From the NCBI GenBank assembly GCA_016712315.1, contig JADJRG010000017.1, forward strand, positions 310,001 through 374,000: 64,000 bases of DNA, written 5' to 3'. This DNA is from Nannocystis sp. GTDB taxonomy: Bacteria > Myxococcota_A > Polyangia > Nannocystales > Nannocystaceae. Both the position numbers and the translations under genes were made by a program. Position 1 is the first letter of the stretch. Every line of letters begins with the position of its first letter. Below the pieces are notes generated by a model. It was not told the DNA's origin and did not search any database. It saw only the letters and a program-made list of their open reading frames with translations. Shown in pieces: positions 1-8,625 of the stretch.

Positions 1-83
1 CGCTCGTGGGGCTCGGAGACGAGGCCGCGGGCGCCGCCTCGCGTCCCTCGACCGAGAGGGGCGCGGTGGTAGGATCCCAGGCG

Positions 84-1433
84 ATGAGCGAGCTTCGCGC
101 GATCCCGAGGTTTGGTGGTCCGATCTCAAACTTTCGCGCGATGCGCCGCGATCCCGAGGCGCTGCTGCTGCGGCCGCTGCTGCGGGCGGCGCCGCTGGTC
201 GAGCTGCCGATGCTGGGGGCGCGGATCTTCGCGCTGAACGAGCGGGCGCTGGTGGAGGAGGTGGTGGTGCGGCAGCACGCGTCGCTGGAGAAGGACCGCT
301 ATAGCCATCGCCTGCGGGAGTTCCTGGGGGAGGGGCTGCTGACCAGCGAAGGGGGGCTGTGGCGGCGGCAGCGGCGGTTGATCCAGCCGGCGTTTCATCG
401 CCGGCGCATCGCCGAGTACGCGGCTGTGATGGCCCGGCTGAGCGCGGCGACCTTCGCTGGGTGGGGCGGAGCGACGGCGGAGCAGACGCGCGATGTCCAC
501 AGCGAGATGTCGGCGTTGACGCTGCGGATCGCCGGCGAGACGCTGTTCGGGGCCGATATGGGCGGGGCGACGGAGGCGGTGGGCGAGGCGATCGCGCTGG
601 TGATGGGGCGCTACGCCGGCGAACACTTCGGCGGGCTGCTGCCGCTGTGGGCGCCGACGCGCCACAACCGGCGGATCGTGCGGGCGATCCGCCGCGTGGA
701 CGCGGCGCTGGGGGCGCTGATCGCGGCGCGGCGAGGGGCGCGCGGGCAGGGGGCGGATCTGCTGACGATGCTGCTCGAGGCGCAGGACGAGGACGGCTCG
801 CGGATGAGCGACCAGCAGATCCGCGACGAGTGCATCACGCTGTTCCTGGCCGGGCACGAGACGACGGCGCTGTCGACGAGCTATGCGCTGTATCTGCTGG
901 CACAACACCCAGAGGCGCAGGCGCGGGTGCAGGCGGCGATCGACGCGGCGCTGGGCGGGCGGCCGCCGACGATCGAGGATCTGCCGCGGCTGAGCGCGGT
1001 GGAGGAGGTCCTGAAAGAGGCGATGCGGCTGTACCCGCCGGCGTGGTCGATCGGCAGGGAGGCGCTGGCGCCGGTGCGCGCAGGGGCAGTGACGCTGCCT
1101 CGAGGGGCGCAGCTCGCGATCTTCCCGTGGTTGATGCACCGCGACCCGCGATCTTTCCCCGACCCGGAGAGGTTCGCGCCGGAGCGCTGGCAGGGCGGGG
1201 CAGAGCGGGCGCTGCCGAAGCTGGCGTACATGCCCTTTGGGGCAGGTCCGAGGGTGTGCATCGGCAACGCGTTCGCGATGGTCGAGGGGGTGGTGATCTT
1301 GTGCTGCCTGCTCCAGCGCTTCACCGTGGCGCCGGTCGACGCGGCGCCGCTGCGGCTGCAATTTTCGATCACGCTGCGGCCGATCGGCGGGATCCGGCTG
1401 CGCCTGCGGCCGCGGGCGGGGGCGCTGGCTTGA
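84..1433 (+). CDS. cytochrome P450
   Basis: Haem-thiolate monooxygenase, predicted to be soluble: no membrane anchor is visible. The landmarks occur in the right order: an I-helix oxygen-binding motif AGHETTA, the K-helix ExxR triad as EAMR, a PERF-type segment (DPERFAPERW), and the haem loop FGAGPRVCIG with the ligand at Cys392. The length of 449 aa is normal for a bacterial P450. I chose the ATG at 84 because the open frame upstream gives low-complexity sequence, whereas from 84 the protein opens as MSELRAIPRF, a usual P450 beginning, preceded by AGGATC. Sequence style (HETTA, PERW) resembles fatty-acid or terpene hydroxylases of the CYP102/CYP110 type, but the substrate cannot be read. No ferredoxin or reductase gene is adjacent, so redox partners must come from elsewhere. 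The frame is also open upstream to the window start, so a longer N-terminus is possible. Confidence 0.93.
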   Translation: MSELRAIPRFGGPISNFRAMRRDPEALLLRPLLRAAPLVELPMLGARIFALNERALVEEVVVRQHASLEKDRYSHRLREFLGEGLLTSEGGLWRRQRRLIQPAFHRRRIAEYAAVMARLSAATFAGWGGATAEQTRDVHSEMSALTLRIAGETLFGADMGGATEAVGEAIALVMGRYAGEHFGGLLPLWAPTRHNRRIVRAIRRVDAALGALIAARRGARGQGADLLTMLLEAQDEDGSRMSDQQIRDECITLFLAGHETTALSTSYALYLLAQHPEAQARVQAAIDAALGGRPPTIEDLPRLSAVEEVLKEAMRLYPPAWSIGREALAPVRAGAVTLPRGAQLAIFPWLMHRDPRSFPDPERFAPERWQGGAERALPKLAYMPFGAGPRVCIGNAFAMVEGVVILCCLLQRFTVAPVDAAPLRLQFSITLRPIGGIRLRLRPRAGALA

Positions 1434-1673
1434 GCGTCGGTAGCGTCGGAGCCGGAGTCAGATCTCGTCAAGGGCTCGCTTGGCCTCGCCGTCCCGTTGG
1501 CTAGGCCGAGATCGGCTGCCGCATCTACGACTTCGTCAAGCACGCGAGCGTCAAGCACGCTGCTCATGTCCGGAATAATTGACACGCACAGTCTCGAGTG
1601 GATAGGGTCGCCAGCGCCCCATGCCTCTGCCCCCTGGGCTGCCGCTGCTTCGCTTACACGCCGGAGCCATCCC

Positions 1674-2762
1674 ATGAGCGTCGACGCCCTGAACGCAGTC
1701 TGCCCCTACTACACGATGTATCCGCTGGACTTTCCCCTGCGAGTGCTCAAGGAGCACGGTAGGCGCGGCGAGTGGGTCATCGATCCCTTCTGCGGTCGAG
1801 GGACCACGAATTTCGCAGCGCGCCTGCTAGAGATGCCGTCGGTGGGAGTAGATAGCAGCCCTGTGGCGGCTGCGCTCGCGCAGGCGAAGCTCGCGTCTGC
1901 GGCACCAGGCCGGGTTGTAGCGAGTGCACGGGCGATCCTCAGCTCCGCGAAGGAGCCGAGAGATGTGCCCACGGGCGAGTTCTGGAGGCTTGCGTACCAT
2001 GAGAGGACGCTCATCCAGCTTTGCCAGCTACGCGAAGCGATGCTAACTGATTGCTCTTCCCCGACCCGCATCTTGTTGCGGGCGATCATCTTGGGTGCGC
2101 TCCACGGCCCGCGCCCGAAGGGAACCTCGTCTCACTTCTCAAACCAGTCGCCGAGGACGTTCGCGCCGAAGCCTGCCTATGCCGTGAAGTACTGGACGAA
2201 GCACAGGATGGCCCCGACCGACGTCGACGTCGTCGCGATCATCAGGGCGAGAGCCGAGCGTTACTTGTCGGAGCCGCCTCCTAGCGTGCGAGGCATGGTG
2301 CAGCTCGCAGATAGCCGCCAAGTCGATACCTTCAAGGACGTTCCCGAGGCGCACTTCGTCGTGACCTCACCTCCGTACTATGGTATGCGCACGTATTTGC
2401 CGGACCAGTGGCTGCGGCTCTGGTTCATTGGCGGGCCTGATTTCGTGGAGTATCGCCAGCCTCATGGCCAGCTGACGCACACCGGGGCGAAGCATTTCTC
2501 AAACGAGATGAACCGCGTCTGGACGAACGTGGCGGGGCGAACGACGAAGGGCGCGCGCCTCATCATCCGCTACGGAGGCATCCACGACCGCGAAGCTGAG
2601 CCGATGGGCGTTTTGAAGGCGTCACTGCTTCACTCGGGCTGGAGGATGGTCACAGCGAAGGCTGTGCCCGACTCAGATCGTGGTCGACGACAAGTTCGCC
2701 AGTTCCAAGCGGAGCCGAAGAAGGCCATCACTGAGTACGACGTGTACTGCCATCGTGCGTGA
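1674..2762 (+). CDS. DNA methyltransferase of defence-like cassette
   Basis: S-adenosylmethionine-dependent DNA amino-methyltransferase (N4-cytosine or N6-adenine). The SAM-binding motif I is DPFCGRGTT near residue 37, followed by GVDSSP. The catalytic motif IV is TSPPYYGMR near residue 230. Motif I precedes motif IV by about 190 residues; the middle stretch could hold the target-recognition part. Length is about 362 aa. I chose ATG 1674 because it has GGAG upstream and the motif I region follows closely; an in-frame ATG at 1566 has no ribosome site. The stop overlaps the GTG start of the DUF262 gene by 4 bases, so the two are translationally coupled. Base composition is visibly less GC-rich than in the neighbouring P450 and porin genes. 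Likely role: modify self DNA for the cassette, or act as the partner of the downstream proteins. The target sequence is unknown. Confidence 0.85.
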   Translation: MSVDALNAVCPYYTMYPLDFPLRVLKEHGRRGEWVIDPFCGRGTTNFAARLLEMPSVGVDSSPVAAALAQAKLASAAPGRVVASARAILSSAKEPRDVPTGEFWRLAYHERTLIQLCQLREAMLTDCSSPTRILLRAIILGALHGPRPKGTSSHFSNQSPRTFAPKPAYAVKYWTKHRMAPTDVDVVAIIRARAERYLSEPPPSVRGMVQLADSRQVDTFKDVPEAHFVVTSPPYYGMRTYLPDQWLRLWFIGGPDFVEYRQPHGQLTHTGAKHFSNEMNRVWTNVAGRTTKGARLIIRYGGIHDREAEPMGVLKASLLHSGWRMVTAKAVPDSDRGRRQVRQFQAEPKKAITEYDVYCHRA

Positions 2763-4087
2763 CGAGGAGCGCCCCTGTGACGAGACAAGATCGGAAGCGA
2801 CCGGCGGCAAGCGCGATGCCACAACAGGCAGGATCGAGCCATCTCCGCAAGTTCGAGGAGGTCTCGTTCGACAGTCACCCAGACAAGCCTAAGGCGACGG
2901 ATGAGGAGCTAAACAGCCGCTACGCGAAGGGCGAGATCCGCATCGTCACGGAGCAGGCGCGATATCCGCTCGCCGGCATCCTCGAGATGCTCAAGGCGGA
3001 GAGCGAGGGCGAGGGCGGCCAGAAACAGCGACACTACAAGCTCGACCCTGAGTACCAGCGTCGGCATCGGTGGAGCGTGGAGAGGAAGTCGCGGCTCATC
3101 GAGTCGTTCTTGATGAACGTGCCGGTGCCTCCGGTCTTCCTGTATGAGCGCGATCTCGCTCGATTCGAGGTGATGGACGGCCGACAGCGCTTGAGCGCGT
3201 TGAGCGACTTCTACGCTGACGAGTTCGCGCTCAAGGGGCTGGAGTACTGGTCAGAGCTAGACGGCCGGAGGTACTCGCAGCTCCCCTCGAAGGTCCGCGC
3301 GGGAATCGATCGCCGCTACATCTCATCGATCATCCTCCTCAAAGAGACCGCGACCAATGAGGAGCAGGCCGCGATGTTGAAGAAGATGGTGTTCCAGCGC
3401 CTCAACGCGGGAGGTGTGAAGCTCGGCAGCCAGGAGACGCGCAACGCCGTGTACGACGGCCCGTTGAACAAGCTATGCCTTGAGCTGTCGGCGAACGAGA
3501 ATTTCCGGAGAATGTGGGGCATTCCTATGGACCCGAAGCCGGAGGAGAAGGACGCCGATGACGAGGTGGACGAGGCCAGCGACGAGCCGACGACGGCAGG
3601 TCTCCGAATGTTCGAGAAGATGGAGGACGTGGAGCTCGTGTTGCGCTTCTTCGCCTATCGCAAGATCCGCGAGTTCAGAGCGGGGTTGAACAAGATGACC
3701 GATCTCCTGGACAGCTTCCTCATGATCGGGAACAAGTTCCCAGCGGATGGCCTCGCCGAGTACCGCTCGATGTTCGAGTCCTCCATCAACTTCCTTTGGG
3801 AGGTGCTGCATCTCGAAGCGTTCACCGTTCTTGACCCATCCAAGAAGCGTGCGGCCAAGATCGTCTATGACCCGCTCATGTTCGTCTCCAATAGCCCCGA
3901 CGTGGTGCCCCATCGGGACAAACTCGTCGCGAATAAGACCTTGCTGCGTGACGAGCTAAAGGCCATGTACGCGAAGAACGAAGCCCTCTTCTCCGGGCGT
4001 CGTACGAACTTCAAGGATACCCAGGACCGGAATGACTGCGTGAGCAAGGCCTTCGCCTCGGCGATCGCCAAGGCGAAGAAGCCTTGA
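2759..4087 (+). CDS. DUF262 (GmrSD N-terminal / ParB-like) protein
   Basis: Member of the DUF262 family, a ParB/Srx-like fold that binds and hydrolyses nucleotides in GmrSD-type restriction enzymes. It shows the family signature YQRRHRWS near residue 98 (LDPEYQR) and the ParB-like box VMDGRQRLSAL near residue 140, with VPPVFLYE between them. Length is 442 aa. The C-terminal His-Me (DUF1524, HNH) nuclease found in fused GmrSD enzymes is not visible; the tail ends in a Lys-rich AIAKAKKP. This protein therefore probably lacks its own nuclease and relies on a partner, most simply the HEPN protein encoded 19 bases downstream. An acidic stretch rich in Glu/Asp lies near residues 260-280. Translation starts at a GTG that overlaps the methyltransferase stop. 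Family assignment is strong; the mechanism in this cassette is inferred. Confidence 0.85.
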   Translation: MTRSAPVTRQDRKRPAASAMPQQAGSSHLRKFEEVSFDSHPDKPKATDEELNSRYAKGEIRIVTEQARYPLAGILEMLKAESEGEGGQKQRHYKLDPEYQRRHRWSVERKSRLIESFLMNVPVPPVFLYERDLARFEVMDGRQRLSALSDFYADEFALKGLEYWSELDGRRYSQLPSKVRAGIDRRYISSIILLKETATNEEQAAMLKKMVFQRLNAGGVKLGSQETRNAVYDGPLNKLCLELSANENFRRMWGIPMDPKPEEKDADDEVDEASDEPTTAGLRMFEKMEDVELVLRFFAYRKIREFRAGLNKMTDLLDSFLMIGNKFPADGLAEYRSMFESSINFLWEVLHLEAFTVLDPSKKRAAKIVYDPLMFVSNSPDVVPHRDKLVANKTLLRDELKAMYAKNEALFSGRRTNFKDTQDRNDCVSKAFASAIAKAKKP

Positions 4088-4105
4088 TCGTGATGGAGTC
4101 TGCCT

Positions 4106-5203
4106 GTGCGTTCCATCTTAGACGAACTCACGAGTGAACTTGAGGAGTTGAAGGCGCTGGTCGAGTCGATATCCCCGGTGAACCAAGCGCTCGCACGACA
4201 CCACGACTCGCTCGTAAGCAACTACGTGTCAGTCCGCCGCCGCTTCGACGATGCGGCGTTCGCCGTCGCGCTGTACGCGTCGTTCGAGAAGTTCATCGAG
4301 AGCCTCGTCGCCGCGTTCGCCCAGCTTGAAGCTCGCCGGCTCGAGTACATCGCGCTGCCAGAGAAACTGAAGACGAGGCACTTCTCGGGCACCCTGGAGA
4401 TGCTACGTCGCGGGCGCATCGGCGAGGGGCGTTACGTCGGGCTGACCGAGCTGGATGTGGTGAGGAATCTATTCGAGTGCTTGAACGGGGCCAAGTCTTA
4501 CAGGCTGAACGAAGCAGCCGTGGTCGCGCACGATCAGAACCTGCGCGCTGGAGAGATCGACGCGCTGTTCGCAGCGGTCGGCATCGAGAAGATCTGCGAT
4601 CTCGCGTGTCGAGCCGACGCGATGGTGGCCTGGTTCTGCGCCGAGAAGGGGCTCGAGGTGCCACCCCAGGATGGGGTGCAGCGAACGGTGATCGAGGGGC
4701 GCCTCGTGGACATCGTTGAGCGCAGAAACCAAGTCGCGCATCGTGGTGTTAGCCCGGTCAACTTGCTCGGTCCAGACGACATGGCAGTAGAGGTAGGGTT
4801 CGTCGAAGCCCTCTCCCGAGCCATCTTCTCGCTGGTCGTCGGGACCTACCTTAAGGCCCACCACGCAGCTACAGCCATCCAGCTCCGGCAGCGCGAACAG
4901 GATGGGCCGTACAAGGGCGGAACGATTGTCGTGGTCGAGAAGCCCACATGCCGGCTCGTTGTCGGTCAACGTGTGTATGTGCTCGTCGGCACGTGCGCCC
5001 GCTGGGGGCGCATCCAGAGCCTCAAAGTCGATGACGCCGAATTTCAAGCCGTCGACGGGGGCGTCGCTGCCGAGAACGGGATCGGAGTCGGGCTAGACTT
5101 CAAGTGCCCGAAAGGCGCAGTGCTGGTCGCGCTGCCCGTCAAGGATGACGTCAAGGATGACTTGGTGTGGAGCCCACAGCCTTGTTTCGCGCCGAGCGGG
5201 TGA
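4106..5203 (+). CDS. HEPN-domain protein (MAE_28990-like), putative RNase effector
   Basis: Helical N-terminal two thirds with the HEPN ribonuclease motif RNQVAH (Arg, polar residue, three residues, His) near residue 211, in the context VERRNQVAHRG. This is the canonical catalytic motif of HEPN RNases in toxin and abortive-infection systems. The closest family by style is MAE_28990/RiboL-PSP-HEPN, which opens with a long helix and an aromatic ASFEKFIE segment as seen near residue 60. After about residue 250 the protein becomes beta-rich (TIVVVEKPTCRLVVGQRVYVLVG), a separate C-terminal domain that may bind a nucleic acid or partner. A short duplication VKDDVKDD sits near the end. The start is GTG at 4106, 18 bases after the DUF262 stop, so it is third in the operon. 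Composition matches the other two cassette genes and differs from the porin gene that converges on it 9 bases downstream. Confidence 0.75.
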   Translation: MRSILDELTSELEELKALVESISPVNQALARHHDSLVSNYVSVRRRFDDAAFAVALYASFEKFIESLVAAFAQLEARRLEYIALPEKLKTRHFSGTLEMLRRGRIGEGRYVGLTELDVVRNLFECLNGAKSYRLNEAAVVAHDQNLRAGEIDALFAAVGIEKICDLACRADAMVAWFCAEKGLEVPPQDGVQRTVIEGRLVDIVERRNQVAHRGVSPVNLLGPDDMAVEVGFVEALSRAIFSLVVGTYLKAHHAATAIQLRQREQDGPYKGGTIVVVEKPTCRLVVGQRVYVLVGTCARWGRIQSLKVDDAEFQAVDGGVAAENGIGVGLDFKCPKGAVLVALPVKDDVKDDLVWSPQPCFAPSG

Positions 5204-5212
5204 GCGCGGAGC

Positions 5213-6691
5213 TCAGAAGGCGACGTCGAGGTAGAGGTTGGCGAGCAGGATGTTTTGCCTATACACGCCGTTGGCGTCGGCTTGGCGGGTGGGGGCCTTG
5301 AACTTGTTGAGGATGTTCTTGCCCTTGGTGTCGACCTTCAAATAGGCGATGTCGGTGACGGTGAGGGCCATCGCGAGGTTGCGGATGATCTGCCAGCGCG
5401 CGCCGAGGCTGAAGCTGAGCTTGTCCATGTCCATGAGGGCGGCGTCGAGGGTCTCGGGGCGGACGGCGCTGCTGTCGTAGCCGAGGCCGGCGTAGGCCTC
5501 GAGCTTGGGGAGCACCCAGTAGGAGGCGCCTAAACGGACGCCGCCGGCGTCCTTCCAGAAGCGTGGCAGGTGCTGGATGGTGCCGTTGTTGCCGGGGGCG
5601 TCGCCGCCGAAGTCCTCCGGCTTGGTGAGAGCGGTGGCGGCGCCGGCGAAGTCGCAGGCGCGCCCCTTGACGTTGGCGTCGAGCACGCACTGCTTGTCGA
5701 AGACGGACCAGCGGGTGTAGTCGGCGAAGAGTCGGAGCTCGAAGCGCTCGGTGGGGCGGACGCGGAAGCCGAGGCGGATGATCTCAGGCAAGGTCTGGGT
5801 GAGCTCGATGGGGCTGCTGACCGGGGCCTGGGTGGTGAGGGCGTTGTGGAGGGTGCCCTTTAAGGTCATGCCGCCGACGACGTTGGGCTGGCTGGTGTAG
5901 GAGGAGCCGATCCAGAGGCGCTGGCGCCAGCTCCAGATCGCGCCGACGCTGAAGCCGGCCTGCCACCCAGAGGCGGTGAGCCAGCTCCGGCCCTCCTTGA
6001 GGTTGTTGAAGGTGGGGTCGATGAGGTCGTCGCTGCCGTCGCCGTTGCGGGCGCGGATGGTGTTGGTCTCGCTGCGGATCGCGCTGCCGGTGAGGCCGAT
6101 CGAGAGGCCGATCTGCGGGATGGTGAGGGCCATCGCGCCGGTGAGGTACATCGAGCGGATCTTGCCGTCGATGGTGTACCAGCGCTGGACGCCGTCGATG
6201 GCGCCAGGATAGGCGCTGTCGCCGGCGTACTTGGTGTTCTGACCCCAGACGGCTTGGCCGCCGAAGGGGAAGTACGCGGCGGCGCCGACGGCGAAGACCT
6301 TGGTGCCGAGATCAGAGCTGGCGCCGAAGAAGGGGCTGAAGAGGGTGTTTTGCAGGCGAGCTTGGCCGGCGTTGGCGTCCAGCGCGTCGCTGGGGGTGCC
6401 GCCGCCGGGATCGTTGATGGCCGACTCGGGGCGGGTGTAGCTGGCGTTGCGCAGCGCGAGGTTGCCGTCGAGGAAGATCCTCGTGCCGGGCTTTAAGGCG
6501 ATCCCGGCGGGGTTGTAATAGATCGCGGTGGGGTTGTCGGCCGTGGGGTGGCCGTGCTCGCCGCCAAACCGGGCAGCAGAGAGACCAGAGGCGGCCGCCT
6601 CGCCGCTCGGCAGCAGGAGCGCCGCGGCGCTCACCGAAAAGATAAAGGCGAGGGGTGCACGAGGCGAAGGAGAGCCGGGCGAGCGGGCCAT
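5213..6691 (-). CDS. FadL/OmpP1/TodX-type outer-membrane transport protein
   Basis: Outer-membrane beta-barrel of the FadL family, which passes long-chain fatty acids or other hydrophobic compounds through the outer membrane. A signal peptide is visible (ArgSer-rich start, then a hydrophobic AFIFSVSAAALLL run, cleavage near residue 35). The family N-terminal hallmark follows: small residues, then NPTAIYYNPAGIA around residues 53-65, which forms the hatch region. The rest alternates short polar turns with amphipathic strands, and the final residues LYLDVAF end in Phe as barrel proteins do. Length 492 aa is typical. It is divergent from the lipoprotein gene at 6790 (98 bases apart) and convergent with the HEPN gene. 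The substrate is not determinable. Confidence 0.88.
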   Translation of the reverse strand: MARSPGSPSPRAPLAFIFSVSAAALLLPSGEAAASGLSAARFGGEHGHPTADNPTAIYYNPAGIALKPGTRIFLDGNLALRNASYTRPESAINDPGGGTPSDALDANAGQARLQNTLFSPFFGASSDLGTKVFAVGAAAYFPFGGQAVWGQNTKYAGDSAYPGAIDGVQRWYTIDGKIRSMYLTGAMALTIPQIGLSIGLTGSAIRSETNTIRARNGDGSDDLIDPTFNNLKEGRSWLTASGWQAGFSVGAIWSWRQRLWIGSSYTSQPNVVGGMTLKGTLHNALTTQAPVSSPIELTQTLPEIIRLGFRVRPTERFELRLFADYTRWSVFDKQCVLDANVKGRACDFAGAATALTKPEDFGGDAPGNNGTIQHLPRFWKDAGGVRLGASYWVLPKLEAYAGLGYDSSAVRPETLDAALMDMDKLSFSLGARWQIIRNLAMALTVTDIAYLKVDTKGKNILNKFKAPTRQADANGVYRQNILLANLYLDVAF

Positions 6692-6721
6692 GGAGAGGGT
6701 CCTCGGGGGAGAAGAGGGCGC

Positions 6722-6751
6722 TTGAGCGCAGCGGCGATCGGAATCTACTAT
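6722..6751 (+). promoter_or_regulatory. predicted sigma70-type promoter for the lipoprotein gene
   Basis: TTGAGC at 6722-6727 and TACTAT at 6746-6751 are separated by 18 bases, with the ATG of the 6790 gene 38 bases further on. It lies in the only divergent gap between the FadL gene and the lipoprotein gene. Assigned by eye from consensus similarity. Confidence 0.42.
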
Positions 6752-6789
6752 AGAGGCCGGCCCGAGCGCGCAAGAAAGAGCAGGCGACG

Positions 6790-7503
6790 ATGCGGAGAGC
6801 GAAGCAAGATCTCGAGTCGAGGCGAGCAGCGAGCGCCGCGGCGCTGCTGGGGCTGGCGCTGGCGCTGGGCTGCGGACCTGACCCAGAGGGCAAGTTCGAG
6901 GATTTCGTAAAATCGACGCGGGAGAGCACGAGCAGCAGCGGCTCGACGAGCTCGTCGACGAGCGACGGCTCGACGAGCGACGCGACGACGGGCGAGCCGG
7001 AGATCTTCGACATCAACGGCGACTTCTTGTTGGCGGTGTCGACGACGGTGGATCGCAGCAAGCCGCTGCAGTTCATCGCGACGAACACGGTCACCGAGAT
7101 GGACGGGGCGCTGACGCTGGCGACCTGCTTGCAGCCGCTGACGCTGGACGTGGGGAAGGTGCTGACGCCGCGGGAGCCGGTGGGCGAGCCGCTGTGCTTC
7201 AGCGGGCTGCCGATCGTCGACGGATCGTTCTTGATCGACGCGGGGGAGGTGTCGGTCAACGGCCTGGCGAACCCGATCACCGGCTCGAACATCGTCGCGA
7301 CGCTGATCATGGCGGGCTCGATCAAGAGCGATGACCTGTACTGCGGCGAGGTCTCCGGCGAGGTGCTGATGCCGGCGATCGGCAAGATCGACGGATCGAG
7401 CTTCGCGGCGGTGCGACTGGCCGATCCGTCGGTGCTGCCGGATCCCGTGGTGGTCGACTGCGCGGGTACGTCGGTGACCGACGCTGCTATGCCCAAACCT
7501 TAG
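6790..7503 (+). CDS. hypothetical lipoprotein with Ser/Thr tether
   Basis: Secreted lipoprotein. The N-terminus is basic (MRRAKQDLESRR), then a hydrophobic stretch ending in a lipobox LALGC near residue 30. After the acylated Cys comes a low-complexity tether (STSSSGSTSSSTSDGST) that closes with ATTGEPE, a recurrent signature in this window. The remaining ~165 residues are a compact beta-rich domain (DINGDFLLAVSTTVD, LQFIATNTV) without a family I recognise. It resembles secreted single-domain proteins that in myxobacteria often sit beside membrane enzymes. It ends 12 bases before the GTG of the next gene, so both may share a transcript. Confidence 0.75.
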   Translation: MRRAKQDLESRRAASAAALLGLALALGCGPDPEGKFEDFVKSTRESTSSSGSTSSSTSDGSTSDATTGEPEIFDINGDFLLAVSTTVDRSKPLQFIATNTVTEMDGALTLATCLQPLTLDVGKVLTPREPVGEPLCFSGLPIVDGSFLIDAGEVSVNGLANPITGSNIVATLIMAGSIKSDDLYCGEVSGEVLMPAIGKIDGSSFAAVRLADPSVLPDPVVVDCAGTSVTDAAMPKP

Positions 7504-7515
7504 ACGAGCGCGCGG

Positions 7516-8625
7516 GTGAACGAGCGTCGCGATAGAGTGCTCTTCCTCGACGCCCTGCGCGGGCTGGCGGTGCTGCTGATGATGGAGCAGCACTTGGGGG
7601 TGTGGCTGTGGCGCGGGCCCTCGCCCGGGGAGCGCACGCCGACGCTGCTGCTCGGGTTCAACGCGCTGGGCGGCATGGCGGCGCCGCTGTTCGTGACGCT
7701 GGCGGGGTGCGGGGCGGCGCTGGCGGTGAGCCGGGCGAGGGAGAGCGCGGGGGCGATGGACCTGCGCAGCGTGCGGCGCGGGCTGGTGCTGATGGGCTTC
7801 GGGTACCTGCTGAGCTGGCTGACGCCGAGCTGGTTCACGACGCGATCGTGGTTCGTGCTGCACATGATGGGCTTCGCGTTCACGCTGACGCCGCTGTGGC
7901 GGCGGCTGCCGACGGGCGGGCTCTTGGGGCTGGCGGCGGCGGTGATCGCGGCGACGCCGATCGTGCAGCAATGGATGGGTACGCCGCGGATGCTGACGAA
8001 CGATCGGATGGCGCTCAAACCACCCTACGAGGCGCTGGCGGGCGGGCACCTGCGGGTGGCCTTGCTCGAGGGACAGTTCCCGATCCTGCCGTGGTTAGCG
8101 CTGTTCTTGGTGGGCATGGTGGTGGGCCGGCGGGTAGCGGCGGGCGACTTTGTGGGGATCCGGCGGCTGGCGAAGCAGGTGCTCGCGATCGGGGTGGGGC
8201 TGGCGATGATCGGCTACGCGGGGCGCTATGCGCCGGGGCTCGGCTTCTTGGCGGAGGGCGGGTGGCGGCGGCTGGTCGGGCTGCCGCTGGGGTTCTTCCC
8301 GGCGACGTCCGCGGTGATCACGCTGCTGATGGGCGGGGTGCTGTGGCTGGTGGTGTTCGCGGCGGCGATCTCCGAGCGGGCGCCGATCGACGGGCGGAGC
8401 TGGTGGGTGTGCCTCGGGCGAGCGTCGTTAACCTTGCTCTTGGTTCATGTGGTGCTGTTCCGCGAGCTGACCCGGCCGATCGGGCTGTGGCAGGCGATGT
8501 CCGCGGAGGCGGCGCTGGCGATCATCGGCGCGTGGTTGCTCGCGTGCGTGCTGCTGGCCCGGGTGTGGGCGCGTGTGGGGTTTCGCTTCGGCGCGGAGTG
8601 GTTGCTGCGTCGCGTGGCCGGCTGA
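7516..8625 (+). CDS. DUF1624 / heparan-alpha-glucosaminide acetyltransferase-like membrane protein
   Basis: Polytopic inner-membrane protein with about ten hydrophobic segments. It begins FLDALRGLAVLLMMEQH near residue 10, the opening of the acyltransferase-3/DUF1624/HGSNAT group, in which R-G-L-A and a following His are conserved. These proteins transfer acyl groups across the membrane to sugars or other acceptors. Later hydrophobic blocks include VLMGFGYLLSWL and LALFLVGMVVGRRVAAG. Length 369 aa fits. The start is a GTG 12 bases after the preceding lipoprotein stop, so the two probably form an operon. The acceptor is unknown. Confidence 0.72.
   Translation: MNERRDRVLFLDALRGLAVLLMMEQHLGVWLWRGPSPGERTPTLLLGFNALGGMAAPLFVTLAGCGAALAVSRARESAGAMDLRSVRRGLVLMGFGYLLSWLTPSWFTTRSWFVLHMMGFAFTLTPLWRRLPTGGLLGLAAAVIAATPIVQQWMGTPRMLTNDRMALKPPYEALAGGHLRVALLEGQFPILPWLALFLVGMVVGRRVAAGDFVGIRRLAKQVLAIGVGLAMIGYAGRYAPGLGFLAEGGWRRLVGLPLGFFPATSAVITLLMGGVLWLVVFAAAISERAPIDGRSWWVCLGRASLTLLLVHVVLFRELTRPIGLWQAMSAEAALAIIGAWLLACVLLARVWARVGFRFGAEWLLRRVAG

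Noticed and set aside
1437..1575. minus-strand peptide starting MSSVLDARVLDEVVDAAADLG, possible small antitoxin or gene remnant
   Set aside because: No family similarity, the frame runs into the P450 antisense strand, and two other frames look equally plausible. The GTCAAGCACG direct repeat nearby is too short to interpret.
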